Below the pieces are notes generated by a model that searched no databases, had not been told where the DNA came from, and saw only the letters and a program-made list of their open reading frames with translations. Below, in pieces: positions 1-12,806 of a stretch of 64,000 nt of DNA. The translations under genes were made by a program, and so were the position numbers. Source of the DNA: Bigelowiella natans CCMP2755 (Eukaryota; Cercozoa; Chlorarachniophyceae); NCBI GenBank assembly GCA_000320545.1, contig ADNK01003482.1:1-64000 (forward strand). The letters run 5' to 3'. The first letter of the stretch is position 1; each line of letters begins with the position of its first letter.

Positions 1-280
1 GTAATATTCCTTGATAAGGAGTTCTATTCCACAAAGAATGTCTGATATCCACCTTGCGGCTTGATCATCTTCAGTTTGAGTGAGTCTTGAGATATTTCTC
101 TTCTCACGTAATTTTTTAATTGCTCCACAAGACTGAGCAAGATGCCGATGAAGACAGCTACGTCCCATCCTGGTCTAACGATCTACATGGGCATTCCGTT
201 GTGATTTTTTCCCTTTGCCCGCACAGGGACAAGTCATTTTGATTCCCCCCCCCCCCCCCCCCCCCCCCCCCCCTACGAAG
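1..280. other. Likely intron of glycerol kinase gene, with 29-nt poly-C tract
   Basis: I found no exon that extends the glycerol kinase frame here. A C homopolymer occupies 245-273 and ends only a few bases before the first recognised exon, so it forms the polypyrimidine tract of that acceptor. A second acceptor-like CAG lies at about 226-228, after a pyrimidine-rich stretch. Confidence 0.5.
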
Positions 281-1050
281 GTGGAAGGGCCTCTGAAAGG
301 CGTTCCAATATGTGGTGCTATTGGAGATCAACAGGTAGTCGATATGATATGGTAGATTTATTGATAGATTATAACATGTCACCTGCTACCTAGGGGGCAT
401 TGGTTGGCCAAAGGTGCTTTGAAAAAGGTGAAAGATCCTATGATGTCAATGATGTTGATGATGATGATGATGATGATGAGGAAGAAGAAGAAGAAGAAGA
501 AGAAGATTGGCAGTGTGATCATGGTGGTGATAGCACATATAAATGAAGATGAAATCATACCAAACTTTAAGATTAGAAACATTTTATAAGTTATCTAATA
601 CTACTGCTGCTGCTACTACTACTACTACTACTACTACTCCACTATCACTAGAAATACTTCTTACAATAAAAGGAATGTTAGTTACCTTTGAAGTGTTGCT
701 CGTATGACTACGTATTCAGCTTGATTATAATGATGAATATGATATTACATGAATTCTAGCTCCTTCTTCTCAATCTTCAACTCCATATTCATTCTTTCTC
801 GTCTTAGGTCAATTGAAGAATACGTTTGGAACCGGACAATTCCTTCTCCTCAACACTGGTACCACTACTCTACTACTGCTGCTGCTGCTGTGTACGTCGT
901 CACCGCTATCTATCTAAACGAGGAGAGAGAGAGAGAGAGAAAGAGAGGAAGAATACAGATAGGGTGAGGTATTTTCTCTTATTAGTATGTGCGGGCTATT
1001 TTTCCTCTTGAACTTTGTCCTTGTTCGCTACTGCTGCAACAAATACAACA

Positions 1051-1081
<31 letters not shown>

Positions 1082-1550
1082 GAACCAAGTAACGATAATT
1101 TTATAATAGCAATTCTAACTGCTTTCTCCTCCTCCCCCTCCTCTCCCCTTTGCTGTCGTTCTCTTATTATTCTCTTTTTACAGGGACAGAGTGCGTGTAC
1201 TCAGAGGAAGGTGATATACTGTTAATATGTTGTGATTATCGATGTAAGCAGTAGTGCTGTAATGATAGTTACTACTGTTCAAAGCACATATCTGAACTCG
1301 ATTATTTCTTTATAAGACTCTACCATCTCTCAGTTCTCGTCCTCCTCCTCCTTTCTCCTCTTATGTGTGTGCAATCAATCAAGCCACCCCCTTCCAGCAC
1401 CTACTAACTGCTACTACTACTACTACTACTTTACCACTCAGGGCTGTTGTCCACTGTAGCCTACCAAATCGGGCAAAGTGCAGATGCGACATATGCGGTT
1501 GAGGTCATATCATCGTAGCAGCAATGACTATTATTGTCATTACTATTATC

Positions 1551-1582
<32 letters not shown>

Positions 1583-2688
1583 GATTCACTCTGCCATGTT
1601 GAGAGTACGATCCAATGCATAATCATCGCGTAGTGTGCAGCATAACATATATTACCTTTCGCAACACACACACAACACATACAACACACAGGGTGCGGTA
1701 GCTATATCCGGTGTCGGACTCAAGTGGATGGTAAAATTTACATGACGATGTTGTTGTTGTTGTTGTTGTTATCGTCCTCCTTTTCGTATGATAAGTTGTC
1801 GGTCTTGATCTGTACTTCTCCTGCACTTGTGACGATGGGTATGCACGAATGTGAAATACATACTCATTAGTGCTTTGGGTTGATATCTGTTACTATCGTA
1901 AAATACCTCGCTCTTAGGTGGAAAGCATGGGATTTGCATCGTCTCCAAAAGTAGATTACATGTTTGTTTGTAGTAGCTAGAATGATAAATAGTTCCGGCC
2001 TCTGCGCTCTCTTCTGTATCATTATCATCATGATGGTTCTTTGCCTCTTATTTACATAATAACTAAAGGAAATAGTAGACCTTGCACAGACAGTCGAATC
2101 AACCAAAGGTAGGTAGTAGTAGTAGTAGTAGTAGTAGTAATAGGAGGAGGAAGGGGTGATGGGGGAGGAGGAGAGACTGATAAGAGCTAACTTCCTGTCC
2201 AACATTATTATTTACTAATAAATACAATTTTGAAACATGATCTTTTGTTTTCTTTTGTTATGTTGTCTTATATCTTTGTAGGCCTTTACTTCGTCCCTGC
2301 GTTCAGTGGTCTAATGGCTCCCCACTGGAAACCAGATGCAAGAGGTTGATCAACACACCAGGAACAAGAAGATATACAAGATAAAGAAGAAGAGAAATAG
2401 TGCTCTTGCAGCAGCAGCAGCAACAACAACAACAAGAAGAAGAAGAAGAAGCTGCATCAACTTCAGTTTCATTCTTTTTTCACTTAATTGCAATCGATGT
2501 TGTCATTAGACACTACACCATCTTTCCTTTTTCCATCATTCATTTCATCCCCACTTTACTACTAATCATATTACATTCTTATTAAAGGAATCATGATCGG
2601 TTGGACGCATTATCACGGGTATTACTACTACTACTACTAATAATAATAATGATAATAGAAATGCTGTTTGCCCCTTCTTATAAACTTG

Positions 2689-2749
<61 letters not shown>

Positions 2750-3187
2750 GATGATTAGGTTGTTGTCTTGTTGCCATCTTTAATGATGATGATAATGACA
2801 AGTATTCTGATGTTTACTGATTTTTCTGGATTTTAAATTTTTGTTATAATTCTCATCACAACGTGATGTTGTTGTTGTTCTTGTTGTTGTTGAAGGAGAG
2901 CACATTTGTGTCGTGCACTCGTCGAGGTACAAGAGGTGTGGGAGGGGAATCAGGAGGCATAACACACACTATTCGAGCTAAGTGATGATGATGGTTGAGT
3001 TGAGGATGACTCGATACTTGAAGAATGTGGAGCACAACAACTATACCCTCATCATAACTTCACGTTTGTTGTTCCTGCCAGTTGAATTGAAACTACTACT
3101 CTTGCTTTAGCTATTTTGATCGTTGTTGTTGTATGTTACTACACTACCAATCAGGCCTTGTGCTTCCAATGTCGGGATGTTGGTAAG

Positions 3188-3241
<54 letters not shown>

Positions 3242-3440
3242 CAACAAGAGACAGCAGCAACAAGAACAAGAACAACATTATTAACAAATGACTGATGATT
3301 AGTGCAAGCAATGGGAGTTGGTCCTGAGCTTATCAAAGTGGATGGTGGTGTAGGTATACAAATATGATACATACCTACATAACATAATATTTATCTGCCA
3401 ATGCAACCAACTGCTGTGACATATATGAATTTGCTGCTGC

Positions 3441-3493
<53 letters not shown>

Positions 3494-3637
3494 TCCTCCT
3501 CCTCCTCTTCCTCCTCCTCCTCCTCCGTATGATGTTTTCTACAGCAGCAGCAGCAACAACCATCACACCACCTCCAAGAATTCCAACATCCTGTTATCAT
3601 CATCATCTTCACTTATACTCTTGCTGTTTCTTGCATA

Positions 3638-3670
<33 letters not shown>

Positions 3671-4766
3671 ACAGCACAAAACGACTTCGTAATGCAGCTA
3701 TTGGCTGATATAACTCAGGTGGTGGTTATAACGGGTGGTTACAATACCCCCTCCTTCTCCCTCCCTAATCTATCTATACGAATCAGCCCGACACACATTG
3801 CTAAATAACAATGTAAATATATTAGGTGCCAGTAGTAAGGCCCAAGAACGTTGAGACCACAGGTGATGGATTTGTGCAGGAGGAGGAGGAGGATGATGAT
3901 GATGACGATGTTGTTGTCTTCTCCAAATGTAGTGGTAGTAGTAGCATGTGAATGGTGTTTGTACCAACACTATTCTCATCAATGTGTTGATCAACAACAC
4001 TATTAACTACTGCTGCTGCTACTACTACTACTACTACTACTACTTCATTACACGCTACCAAAGGTGCGGGGGCAGCCATTATGGCTGGACTCGGAGCTGG
4101 CCTTTGGAAAGGTACTAGCATTAGTAGTAGAATCCTCTTTGCTGCATTCTTCGTTTATTCCCATAATATTCTCATCATAAACATCATATTATGAACGATA
4201 TATCCTAGACATAAAAGATGTAGACAATTGCCACTCGCAAGGGGCTGCTGCAATGCGGTACTTCGATAAAAACTGCTACATCTACCATACTACTACTATG
4301 TCTACTACTAGAAGTATACCGTAATTATATTATTTCTAGTGCCACGACAACACGCCGGGATTCTGAGTGATGATGGTGATGTTGGTGATGATGATGATGA
4401 CGACTACGACGATATAGCCCTGTTATTTCACTCACTTACATTGCCATTGTTGTCGGCTCGAAACGATCGACTGGCTGTATTCTAAGATTTGACCCTGATC
4501 TTGAAGCTGAAGCTGAGTGGAGGTAAAAAGGAGTGATCTTGTTCTTTTGCTGGTGAGGTTGTTGTTATTATGTCTTGGTGCTTGTTCTTACGCGCGGTGA
4601 ATGTTGAAAAGCAAAAACTATTATTCAAAAGTTTTTCTTTCAGCGCAATTTCTTATATTCTGCCTTTTTAGATGGATCGCTCACACGTAATACTACTTGG
4701 TATTATGATTATTATTGCAGGCATGGAAGATGGAACGAGGCGTTGCAGCGATGCATTGGGTTATGA
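281..4766 (+). CDS. Glycerol kinase, 3' portion in 19 tiny exons
   Basis: ATP-dependent glycerol phosphorylation (FGGY kinase family). Exons: 281-334, 394-427, 808-858, 1184-1210, 1442-1503, 1692-1730, 1918-1950, 2069-2108, 2282-2344, 2588-2618, 2896-2926, 3155-3182, 3303-3347, 3675-3718, 3826-3862, 4064-4111, 4209-4257, 4487-4522, 4721-4766. All junctions are GT..AG, phases join without a stop, and the sum is 798 nt (265 aa plus TGA). Family landmarks appear in order: GVPICGAIGDQQ, NTFGTGQFLLLNTG, LLSTVAYQIG, GLYFVPAFSGLMAPHW, MQLLADI and RFDPDLEAEAEW. The 5' half lies outside the window. Introns are packed with microsatellites, including (AT)n 2691-2746, (GA)n near 3191-3240 and (AT)n 3441-3491. 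The short exons at 1918-1950 and 4209-4257 were placed by phase and alignment and are the least certain. Confidence 0.9.
2691..2746. repeat. (AT)n microsatellite in glycerol kinase intron
   Basis: Uninterrupted alternating TA run of about 55 nt, between the exons ending at 2618 and starting at 2896. Confidence 0.98.
3190..3240. repeat. (GA)n microsatellite in glycerol kinase intron
   Basis: Nearly perfect AG run of about 50 nt, starting a few bases after the donor at 3183. Confidence 0.97.
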
Positions 4767-5729
4767 TGATTACATACTGACAGTATTTAAAGTAGATTCT
4801 GAAAAGGCCAAAGTTATGTGCTTCATGTTATTCTTGCGTATAATCATTGCATGTATCACTTTGTATTTTGCATCATCTTATTGTTGTTACGACAGACCTA
4901 TAAACATTCAATAGGATAAAATTCGGAGAGTATCATATTGCAAAGCAAAGCATGAGAAATACTCAAGCATTAACCGTTCACATAGGTGGGAAGATCATCA
5001 CTCTGGCGGGGATTATGAGGAGTGAAGAACATAGCAGTCGAACGATCGTTAGTTACCTCAAGGATCACATGTGTCCTCCAAACAATGGTCGAGATCGTTG
5101 CAGCAGGTCTACAGGTGTCCAACAGCATGCAGCTCAACAATTAATGAATAATGCTGCACTAATGTATTTATGAAATAATCTAGTAATGGTACCCATAAAC
5201 TAGTAAATAACACTCATGCTAGCATGCAAAGCATACGACGTACGTTGTACGTACGCAGTAATCATGTGCTAGCTAGCTAGCAGAGTGCGGTGCACATGCT
5301 AGCATGCGGCGAGTGCTAGAGTGTAAGCTGTGAGCGCCCGCTTGCACGCATATGATAGATAGCAATGAGCTCTACAGCTGAATAAATAATATGGCGGAAT
5401 AGATCGACACACTAGCTAGCTAGCAAGCAATAAATGTAACTAACTGACTATAAGCAATCTGATCTCTGCTTCATGGCTATAGTAAGCAGGCGGGATGACG
5501 CGCAAGCCCACACTATTGGTCTGCCTACCTCTCTAGCTCTAGACCTACTAGACTGGTCTACACCTGCTGCGCAACATTGCATGCATGCGGATGTCGACCA
5601 TAGACAGCACGGTACATGTCGTTCCACAAAAAGGCGCAGCCCACATCACAATTTTGCTGGGGATTCTCATTTCCCTCTCGGTTTTGTTATACTGTGCGAA
5701 ACACACAAACCGATATTTCAATTCACTGT
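4767..5729. other. Intergenic spacer between convergent genes
   Basis: No gene found. From about 5210 to 5470 the sequence is rich in short palindromes (GCATGC, TAGCTAGC, GTACGTAC) and poor in microsatellites. It separates the 3' ends of glycerol kinase and the UBAC2-like gene. Confidence 0.6.
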
Positions 5730-6868
5730 CTACCAACTTGCTCCCAGCATACCTACAGCTGCTTCTAAATTATTCCCATTTCGTGATAGTGCTCTCCTAG
5801 CTTGTTGCTCCTCAAAACCCATACCAACCAGAGTTTGTACTCGAGTCGGGTCTGGTTCGACCAATGGCACTGCTGGGGGGGGGCCAAAGAGTTGTTGAGG
5901 CATGCTGGGATCTGCTTCAGGGACTTGTTGATAGCCTGCATTGCGTCGCCTTCTCGATTGGTTGTAAAAACATTTACAATATTGTGCACAACAACGTTGA
6001 ACCCACAGTGGCATACGAATCCGCTGGAAAGGAAAAAGTCGGGAACGATAAAGAACACCGGCCAACAGGCCACACAACGAAGGCCAAATCGAATGGGGGA
6101 ATTCTGCGAACATGAGCTGAGAAAAACACATAAGTAAGAACAACTGACAATTGGTATCGCTATCATTCTTTTATTACCTGTAAACCAAAGAGGTACTTGA
6201 AAGTCTTGTCACTTATCGGGATAAAGAGAAGGCCCCCTTTCATTGAGGGCGGTATATCAGAAAAGAAGAAGGTAAAGAGTCCAAACACTATCGAGTACGG
6301 TCCCGGTGCAAGGCGTTTTGCAACTTTTGCAGCTAGAAGTATAAGTTGAAAAATTGTAGATAGCGTTGTCAAAACGAGCACGGCAACCTAACAAGAACAG
6401 AACCATTCAATTAAGTTCCTTTAAAGATGGGAATGCAATTTTAGACACACCGCAAACTTGGGGGTTTTGAATCTCCGTTCAAACTCCCTGAAGAAATACA
6501 GCAATAATATTCCAAAGAAGATCCCCGATTGCGTAGAAAAAACAATGTGACTGGTGACAAGTCGCCACACCTAAGAAAAATGGTAAGTGAGAGGTAAGTG
6601 AGAGGTATTTGCTCTGAACGAGAGCGTCCTATATTCTACAAGTATCTCAGGATTCAAAATGATTTCTACCTGTCCATGGCCAAACGTGTTTTTAATGTCT
6701 AAATTGCACAGGTGCTGCACATTTAAGAAAGAAGCCAGTACGGAGGCTCCAACGCATAAAGTACACAAGCACTTCGAGAAGGGGGCCTTCCCTGAAAACA
6801 AAAATTGATCAAATATTTTTCTGCATGGGATGCAATGGAGAAATGCTGGTACCAAAGCCTGGAGCCAT
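5730..6868 (-). CDS. UBAC2: UBAC2-like rhomboid-fold membrane protein with C-terminal UBA
   Basis: Family role: an ER-membrane pseudoprotease of the rhomboid superfamily that binds ubiquitin and takes part in ER-associated degradation. Exons on the minus strand: 6853-6868, 6670-6791, 6451-6570, 6178-6387, 5730-6116; phases are consistent and the product is 284 aa. The N-terminus has the family-typical KAPFSK, then VWRLVTSHIVF, FREFERRF, a hydrophobic segment with LAPGPYSIVFGLF, and LCGLLAGVLYRS. A UBA domain (VQTLVGMGFEEQQARRAL) sits at the C-terminus. The first coding exon is only 16 nt. It is divergent from the ABHD17-like gene with a shared upstream region of about 395 bp. The match to UBAC2 spans the whole length. 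Confidence 0.86.
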
Positions 6869-7262
6869 GACTTTGTGGATTAAAACTGAGGGAATATGAT
6901 TATCTCGTAAACAAGAGAGGCAAAAAAAGAATATCGAGAACGAGGTGTTGTGCAAAAGGATGAGGAGGACCACTCCCCAACATCATTTTCTTACTGTGGT
7001 TAAGGAAGAGCTCTGGACGTGGTCTTTTGAGAGGTCTACCAACCTCCTGGCAGAGAGTCTCGAGAGAATATCCTACTGCGACAAAAGAAACTTGACAAAA
7101 AAGAGGCAAAATAGAGTAGAGCGACGAGCGAGAAAGGGCAATTTAATAAGTTAAACATCTCCTTCGTAGAGTACACGGCTGATGATGATCCATTAGAGAA
7201 GTCAAAGACGATGGAAGAAGTGGACCCAGACTCATCCCTTTCCGCATCCTAAGAAGAATTTA
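6869..7262. promoter_or_regulatory. Shared divergent upstream region
   Basis: About 395 bp separate the start codons of two genes transcribed in opposite directions, so both promoters must lie here or overlap the 5' exons. I see no clear TATA box or motif that I can name. Confidence 0.45.
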
Positions 7263-8512
7263 ATGTCGTCTATCGTGAGGAAGTTGTTGTTTCCATTGCC
7301 GGACCCTCCCGACTATGATGACACCACTTTTCCTGAAGACTTAATTTGGGTGCCCCAAGATGAGAAGAAAGAAAAACCCATGATACCCTGCATCTTCCTT
7401 CCACACAAAGGGTTAGTCACCATTTTGAGTACATTAGTTACTGCTATCAATCCTGAAAGTTGAACTTGAATCAGAGCGAAGAGGATGGTCATCTATTGTC
7501 ACGGAAATGGGTGTGACCTTGGAACCATATATGAGGAACTGTTACGCTATAGGGAATATTGGCAGGTGTGTGAAAAATGCAATGTTGCTAAATTTGTTTT
7601 ATATCGGAAATGTTGTTGGATTTTTAGGTTCACATACTAGCAATGGAATATCCGGGTTATGGTCTTTGTAAAGGAGAACCTGGCGAGAAATCAATCAACG
7701 AAGCAGTCTTCAGTGTGTATGATTACATTACGCAGCAGCTTCGATGGCCTTCCCTTTTCATATTTTTCTATGGGAGATCCATTGGCACGGGCCCAGTTTG
7801 TAAGCTGGTCTCTACCTTACAAACTCAGGGAACACGAGTAGGTGGAATAATTCTCCACTGTGCATACACCTCTATTCGGGCTGTGGTGAGCAATGCTATT
7901 GGTAGTGTAGCAGCTGCACTTATAACAGACAGGTGGCAAAATATTAAAGAAGTTCAGTCCATTGACTGTCCGATGCTCCTGATTCATGGGCAAGCAGACA
8001 CTCTCATTCCATTTACACACTCCGAATTATTATACGACAAATGTAAATCACAACATAAACAGCTAGTTATTGTTGCTGAAGCCACCCACAATACGTTCGA
8101 TGAAGTGGAGGATATAAAGAAGCCGATTGAGAAGTTTATAAAGCGAGCGGCCATGTTGATGCAGAAGACGTTGAAACATTATGCAGACGCACGTAAGAAA
8201 AAACCCACGAGAAATAAGCAAAAGAAGTCATCCCAACGGAATAGCAGGATAGAAGATTCCAAAAACATTTTTGCAGGGTCAAGTAAAGAGGTATTGCTCG
8301 ATTCTCCCAAATACGCCCCAAAAGTTATGAGGAGGAATCCAGAGGAATCTAATACACTCTTTCAGGAACCTCGGCATCTTGAAAAGAATAGCGGGAGAAA
8401 TGGTCATAAAAAGAAACTTCATAAACAAGGGAAAAAGAAATCTGCACCCAGAGACACATCGAGAAACTCTTTTACGTGCCAGTCAAGTAGTTTCTCCGTG
8501 AACTCTAAATGA
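7263..8512 (+). CDS. ABHD17/FAM108-like alpha/beta hydrolase
   Basis: Serine hydrolase of the ABHD17 type; characterised members depalmitoylate membrane proteins. Exons: 7263-7411, 7475-7565, 7628-8512; 374 aa. The N-terminus has KLLFPLPDPPDYD, like the FPPxPPSY start of the family. Catalytic elements: oxyanion region YCHGNGCDLG, nucleophile elbow GRSIG (Ser about residue 131), acid loop HGQADTLIP, and His in EATHNTFDE. After the hydrolase fold there is a Lys/Ser-rich tail of roughly 110 residues that standard ABHD17 lacks. The cysteine-rich palmitoylation motif usual at the animal N-terminus is not visible. The substrate cannot be read from sequence. Confidence 0.87.
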
Positions 8513-9253
8513 TGAAAGATGATGACTTTCATAATTGGTTGATGCATGTGTACACTTCTGCACTTAATTGCCGCTGAGCTGACATGTGCAGTTGTGTCAT
8601 AATCCAAACAATGTAGCTATGACGAAGTGTTATTTCACCTTAACTAGGGCATGCATACGATACGACCGTAACCACTTGTGTAGATTTATTTGCATTGCAG
8701 CTGACAGTGCCACAAGTAATGCATGAGCGATCGATCGCTGAGCCATGCAACATGCAACTAACATAAGCGAACATGTACAAGACGCGAAGACTGCCGCAAG
8801 CATGAACAATGCACGGCCGCCACTCGAGTACTAGAAATACGCCATTGATGTGGAAACGATTTTTTGGAAGCTGCTTGTAGAACCCTGTCACCCATCTGGT
8901 CATCATTTGCGACGGTTATTGAGCCCTGTTCGCCTTTTCCCACAACCAGCTGAAACCCGGTGATCGACACTCTAGATCTGCAATGCATGGAATTTTTTTT
9001 GTGGTTTTCCAAGCTTATTGCTTGATGAAGTTTGGTGCGGCCACCATGCTCGCAAAGCCGATGTTGCAAGTTTCTGCTGGCTGTGCCACAACTGTAGCAC
9101 CAGACCAGTAGCCTTTACATACACTTTTTTTACCTTCATCATGATAAGTAATATGACATTCGGTTTCATGATGGCATAGCAGCAACAGCGATAACTGTGC
9201 TAAGGCGCATGTTATCTGCCGTGCTCATAAACCCACAGGTGTGCAGACTGGCT
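8513..9253. other. Convergent intergenic spacer
   Basis: No gene found. From about 8640 to 9200 it shows the same palindrome-rich, microsatellite-poor composition seen in other spacers of this window. Confidence 0.6.
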
Positions 9254-12233
9254 TCAATAAAACACGGTATCTTGCATTAGATGCCTCGCTTCCTTGCGCA
9301 CTTGAGGCAACTTACCTACTTCCCTCCACAAGTAGAAGTCTAGAGCATCGCTAGTTACAAGCTTTTCAGGGTCATGAAAATCATCCCCATGTGTGTCCGT
9401 ACCATGACTAATATTCTTATTTTTCCTTTGGTATTCTTTTGGAATTTTCCACTTTAGAGAATTCAGTTTTGCTGCTACTTGGGTGGTATAAAGCACTTCG
9501 CGCAACATGTCTTTGTCTTCTTGGTACATTAACATCTTTTCCGCCTCTTTTAGAGGAACCAACACCACTTCGCAAGCTTCTGAATTGGGTCGTAGTTGTG
9601 CTTCGTCCTGGATGAAAGAAGGAAGAAGTGGAGGAGGGGAGGAACAAAGAAGACAATAAGGAAGTCTGACAACATAACGCAATTGAAATATATCGTTCTC
9701 CTTTTTCGTTAAAAAACGTTTTTGTCTTTTGACTCAGATTTATTCTCCAACCACGCTCGTTAAATACACACACGAGTAACAATAAAGAAGCAAGCCAAAC
9801 AGATGGACATAGGATTGTCAATGACGTTTATCAGGCCTAACACGCAAATCAAAAATTATTTATGAGCATTATAACCCCTTTCCTTCAATCCCCCCCATCA
9901 GTCTCCGTGACTTATCGCTTCTCTCATTACCAACGTAGAACACCAGGCAAAATAGAGGCGTTCAGTCTTGTGCATGACCAATGAAGGCCGCTTGGTTCCA
10001 TCAGGGTATGCAGAGTGCCTCTTCCATTTGTCACTATGCAGCTTTCCAATAAAGCTATAGCTCCTTTCAGAATAGGCAGTTTGGAGAAGCCCAGACACAC
10101 TCACTCCTGTTTCCTCCCGTGTTTCTCGAAGTGCACAACTCTCTATATTCTCACCAGCATCTGGATGTCCTTTTGGAAAAGTATAGCCCCTACTCGTTTT
10201 TTTGGGTTTGATTAACAGAACACATGTTTGCTGCACTTGCTGCGGATGCTGTTGAACTTCTCGTCCAAGTTCCTTGCTAGCGGGGTCGGTAGAGCATACA
10301 ACGATGCAACCATAGCTATAATCCTCCATTTCATCAAGCCGTGTTTCCCCTGTGTAAGATTAATTATAGATATATTATAAATGTAGACATGCATTGGACT
10401 CATAGAATGATTGTTAAAATAAAGATTAATCAGTTTGACTTGCTTGCTTAAGATCTGATTCGGAGAGGGGTCGACATCGAGGACGTGAGTATGTAGCCTC
10501 TAGTTTCATGTTTCTCGGTTTTACATTGATCAACTTTCGTCGTTTACTATTTTGCGACGATGGCGATGACGGTAGCGCCTGTTAATGATCAATTTACAGA
10601 ATGAGAACCCGGAACCAACCATTAAAATAAGAAGAAGATAGTTGCGGAAATATAATTATCATGTTGCAATGAGTGAACATGCTACTCGCAAACCTGAGGT
10701 CCAAGTAAAAGTTCCACACCATGGCGTCCATTAATTAGCTCTCCCATTACGATGCCTTCCAGGTCATTGTATTCCTTTTTCTTTAAATCCTGTAGTTTGA
10801 CTTTGTGTCCGACAGAAAAAGATGTAGGTGATGATGAGGAGGATAGTGACGCCTCTTTCTGTGACTTCCCTTTGCCATCGTCTTCGGTTCCATTGCTGTG
10901 CTCAGAGGCTCCAATATTTTCCTTATTGAAGTTAGACGCAGTGTCAGGATTTCATTATTCATATAAGTTATATTCTTCGTTTGAGATGGTAAAGGTATCA
11001 TCACTCAACTACGACTTAGCTACCTTCATGTCCCAAGTACTAGCTTCTTTCTTCAGTTCTTTTAGAATCATCTCACAAGCAACGATACTTCCGGCACGCA
11101 GAGCGCATTCCATCTCCCGGTTTTTGAGGGGCTGGCGTGAGTCAATATTCCTTCCAAGCTCCTCCGAATACTCCAGTATTCCATAGTGACGTAGCGCAGC
11201 CGGAAGCACGTTGTCTGCGCAAACGGTCATGTTGTCAATATCCTCGAAGTCAAAAAGCGAGGGTTCTTCGTCTTTAAATCTTCGATGCAGATCATTTACA
11301 AGAAGCTGTGCCTTTTTGTAGACATGCACCGTTCTCACTGTGGTACTTCTAGCGACAACCGAGTCTTGTTTTTTGTCTTTTTTTCCCTCTAGATTCTTGG
11401 CACCACTGTCCTGCTGTCTAAATTCGTAAGCATCTTTGAAAACAGAGGGGAATGTTTTACCAAGTTCTTTCACAAAGTCTGCAGCGGGTCTAATGCTACT
11501 TTTGCCCCTTTGTTGGCCCATTCCCCGTATATCCCGAAGTGTTTCCATAACAAAATCACTGAAACCTTCCCATTGTCTAGCGCGCATTGTGCGGCCCATC
11601 TCGTTACAAACAGCGACAATCTTCGACGCAAGGGGCCTCACAGGGCTATGTTGCGTGGAGTACATGGCTGGCTTTATCTCCACATCCATGTCTATGGGGA
11701 TGCCAAAAAGCTGCGGTATATCGATCAGCTTAAGATTGAGGAGAAAGTCCGCATTTATTGTTTGCGAGATATGGGCTCCGATGCAGCCGTGAGCGATGGT
11801 TTCATAGGCTCCACGTTTACAGTATTGGTGCAGCAGCTCCCTATAACCGGAACCGAAGTTTAGGGCGTGTAGAAGACCAAGGAAATTTATCTCAGATGAG
11901 CGATCCTGAGATTTACCAAACGAAAATACGCATATTTATCATTTATTTTGGGATTCTTATTCGAAGCCTACTTTATACCAATAACTAGACGTAGATACTG
12001 ACCTTGAATTGCAGCGGAAACGGTGTGCGGGTTGCAGAACGCAGTTCTTTTGGCCCGATTGTAGCTGCGAATTTCACAACAGCTTCCTCATGAACTTTGA
12101 CGTGCCGAGACACGGATTCTAGTGCAAGATACTGGTAAGTCGATGTCTTGATCAACTCGAACATGCTAATATCCCCCTCATCCTTGTTCCCCTTCTCCTC
12201 CTTCGGAGCAGCTGCTGCTGGTCCTGCTTCCAT
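9254..12233 (-). CDS. Queuosine-nucleotide N-glycosylase (Qng1, DUF2419) with internal Nudix domain
   Basis: Qng1 releases queuine from queuosine 5'-phosphate for tRNA modification; Nudix enzymes cleave nucleoside diphosphates linked to other groups. Exons (-): 12003-12233, 11024-11905, 10694-10921, 10440-10578, 9931-10349, 9254-9607. Every junction is GT..AG and phase-consistent; 750 aa. Residues 1-371 are Qng1-like: ALNFGSGYRELLH, then CADNVLPAALRHYGILEYSEE. Residues about 395-447 form a small VGHKVKLQDLKKKEYNDLEG beta-type module of unknown name, followed by a basic linker. The Nudix box at about 554-576 fits GX5EX7REUXEEXGU (GHPDAGE, RETREETGV). The extreme C-terminus (LDFYLW near 722-727, ending in VFY) resembles the end of DUF2419 proteins, so the Nudix part appears inserted in the Qng1 fold. 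Two adjacent genes remain possible, but the Nudix exon has its own strong acceptor and continues the upstream phase. Confidence 0.75.
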
Positions 12234-12806
12234 GCTCGGTCGTCGTCGTCGTCGTCGTCGTCGTCGTCTTCTCTCGCTGTTACCAGATCTAGTCTACTGC
12301 CGCAACTGCTACTGTGTTTAATCGATCGATCTCGAGAGAATCTCCAAAAAAATTGAACAGAATTGCATAAAAGTCTTAACTGGATTTCAGATTTCACGTT
12401 GATGTGCGTGACAACCCACAAATTCACCTAAAATTGGACCAATATGAAGTTCGGAAGTTCAGATCGACTACCGCTACTCCTCCTCATCCACGCCTGGAAT
12501 TTATAGGTGCGACAACCTATTTTTGTTACAAATTGGAGAAATCGTAGACCACATGCGGACGTTTAGCGTCATCACCAACGTAGCATCATCATCCACGCAT
12601 AGGTTGGTTACATGATAACCCGAGATAACGGTGAATGGAGGCGCGTTGATGATGGATGATATGATAGACCGTGTGTGGTTCTGGCGCATGTAGATTTGAT
12701 CAACGCTTTGTTCATTGTTCATTGTTCATCATTGACCGCTGATAGGAGGACACGAGTAGCAGGACCAGGAGGCATTAAATAGAATAGAAAGATCAATCCC
12801 ACAAGA
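12234..12806. promoter_or_regulatory. Divergent upstream region with (CGT)n repeat
   Basis: Separates the starts of the Qng1-Nudix gene (-) and the GPCR gene (+). A CGT trinucleotide run lies at about 12240-12268, directly upstream of the Qng1-Nudix start codon. No coding exon found. Confidence 0.5.

Noticed and set aside
4672-4914. 80-codon frame at the end of glycerol kinase
   Set aside because: Shares DNA with the final glycerol kinase exon in another frame; the kinase frame joins in phase and fits the family.
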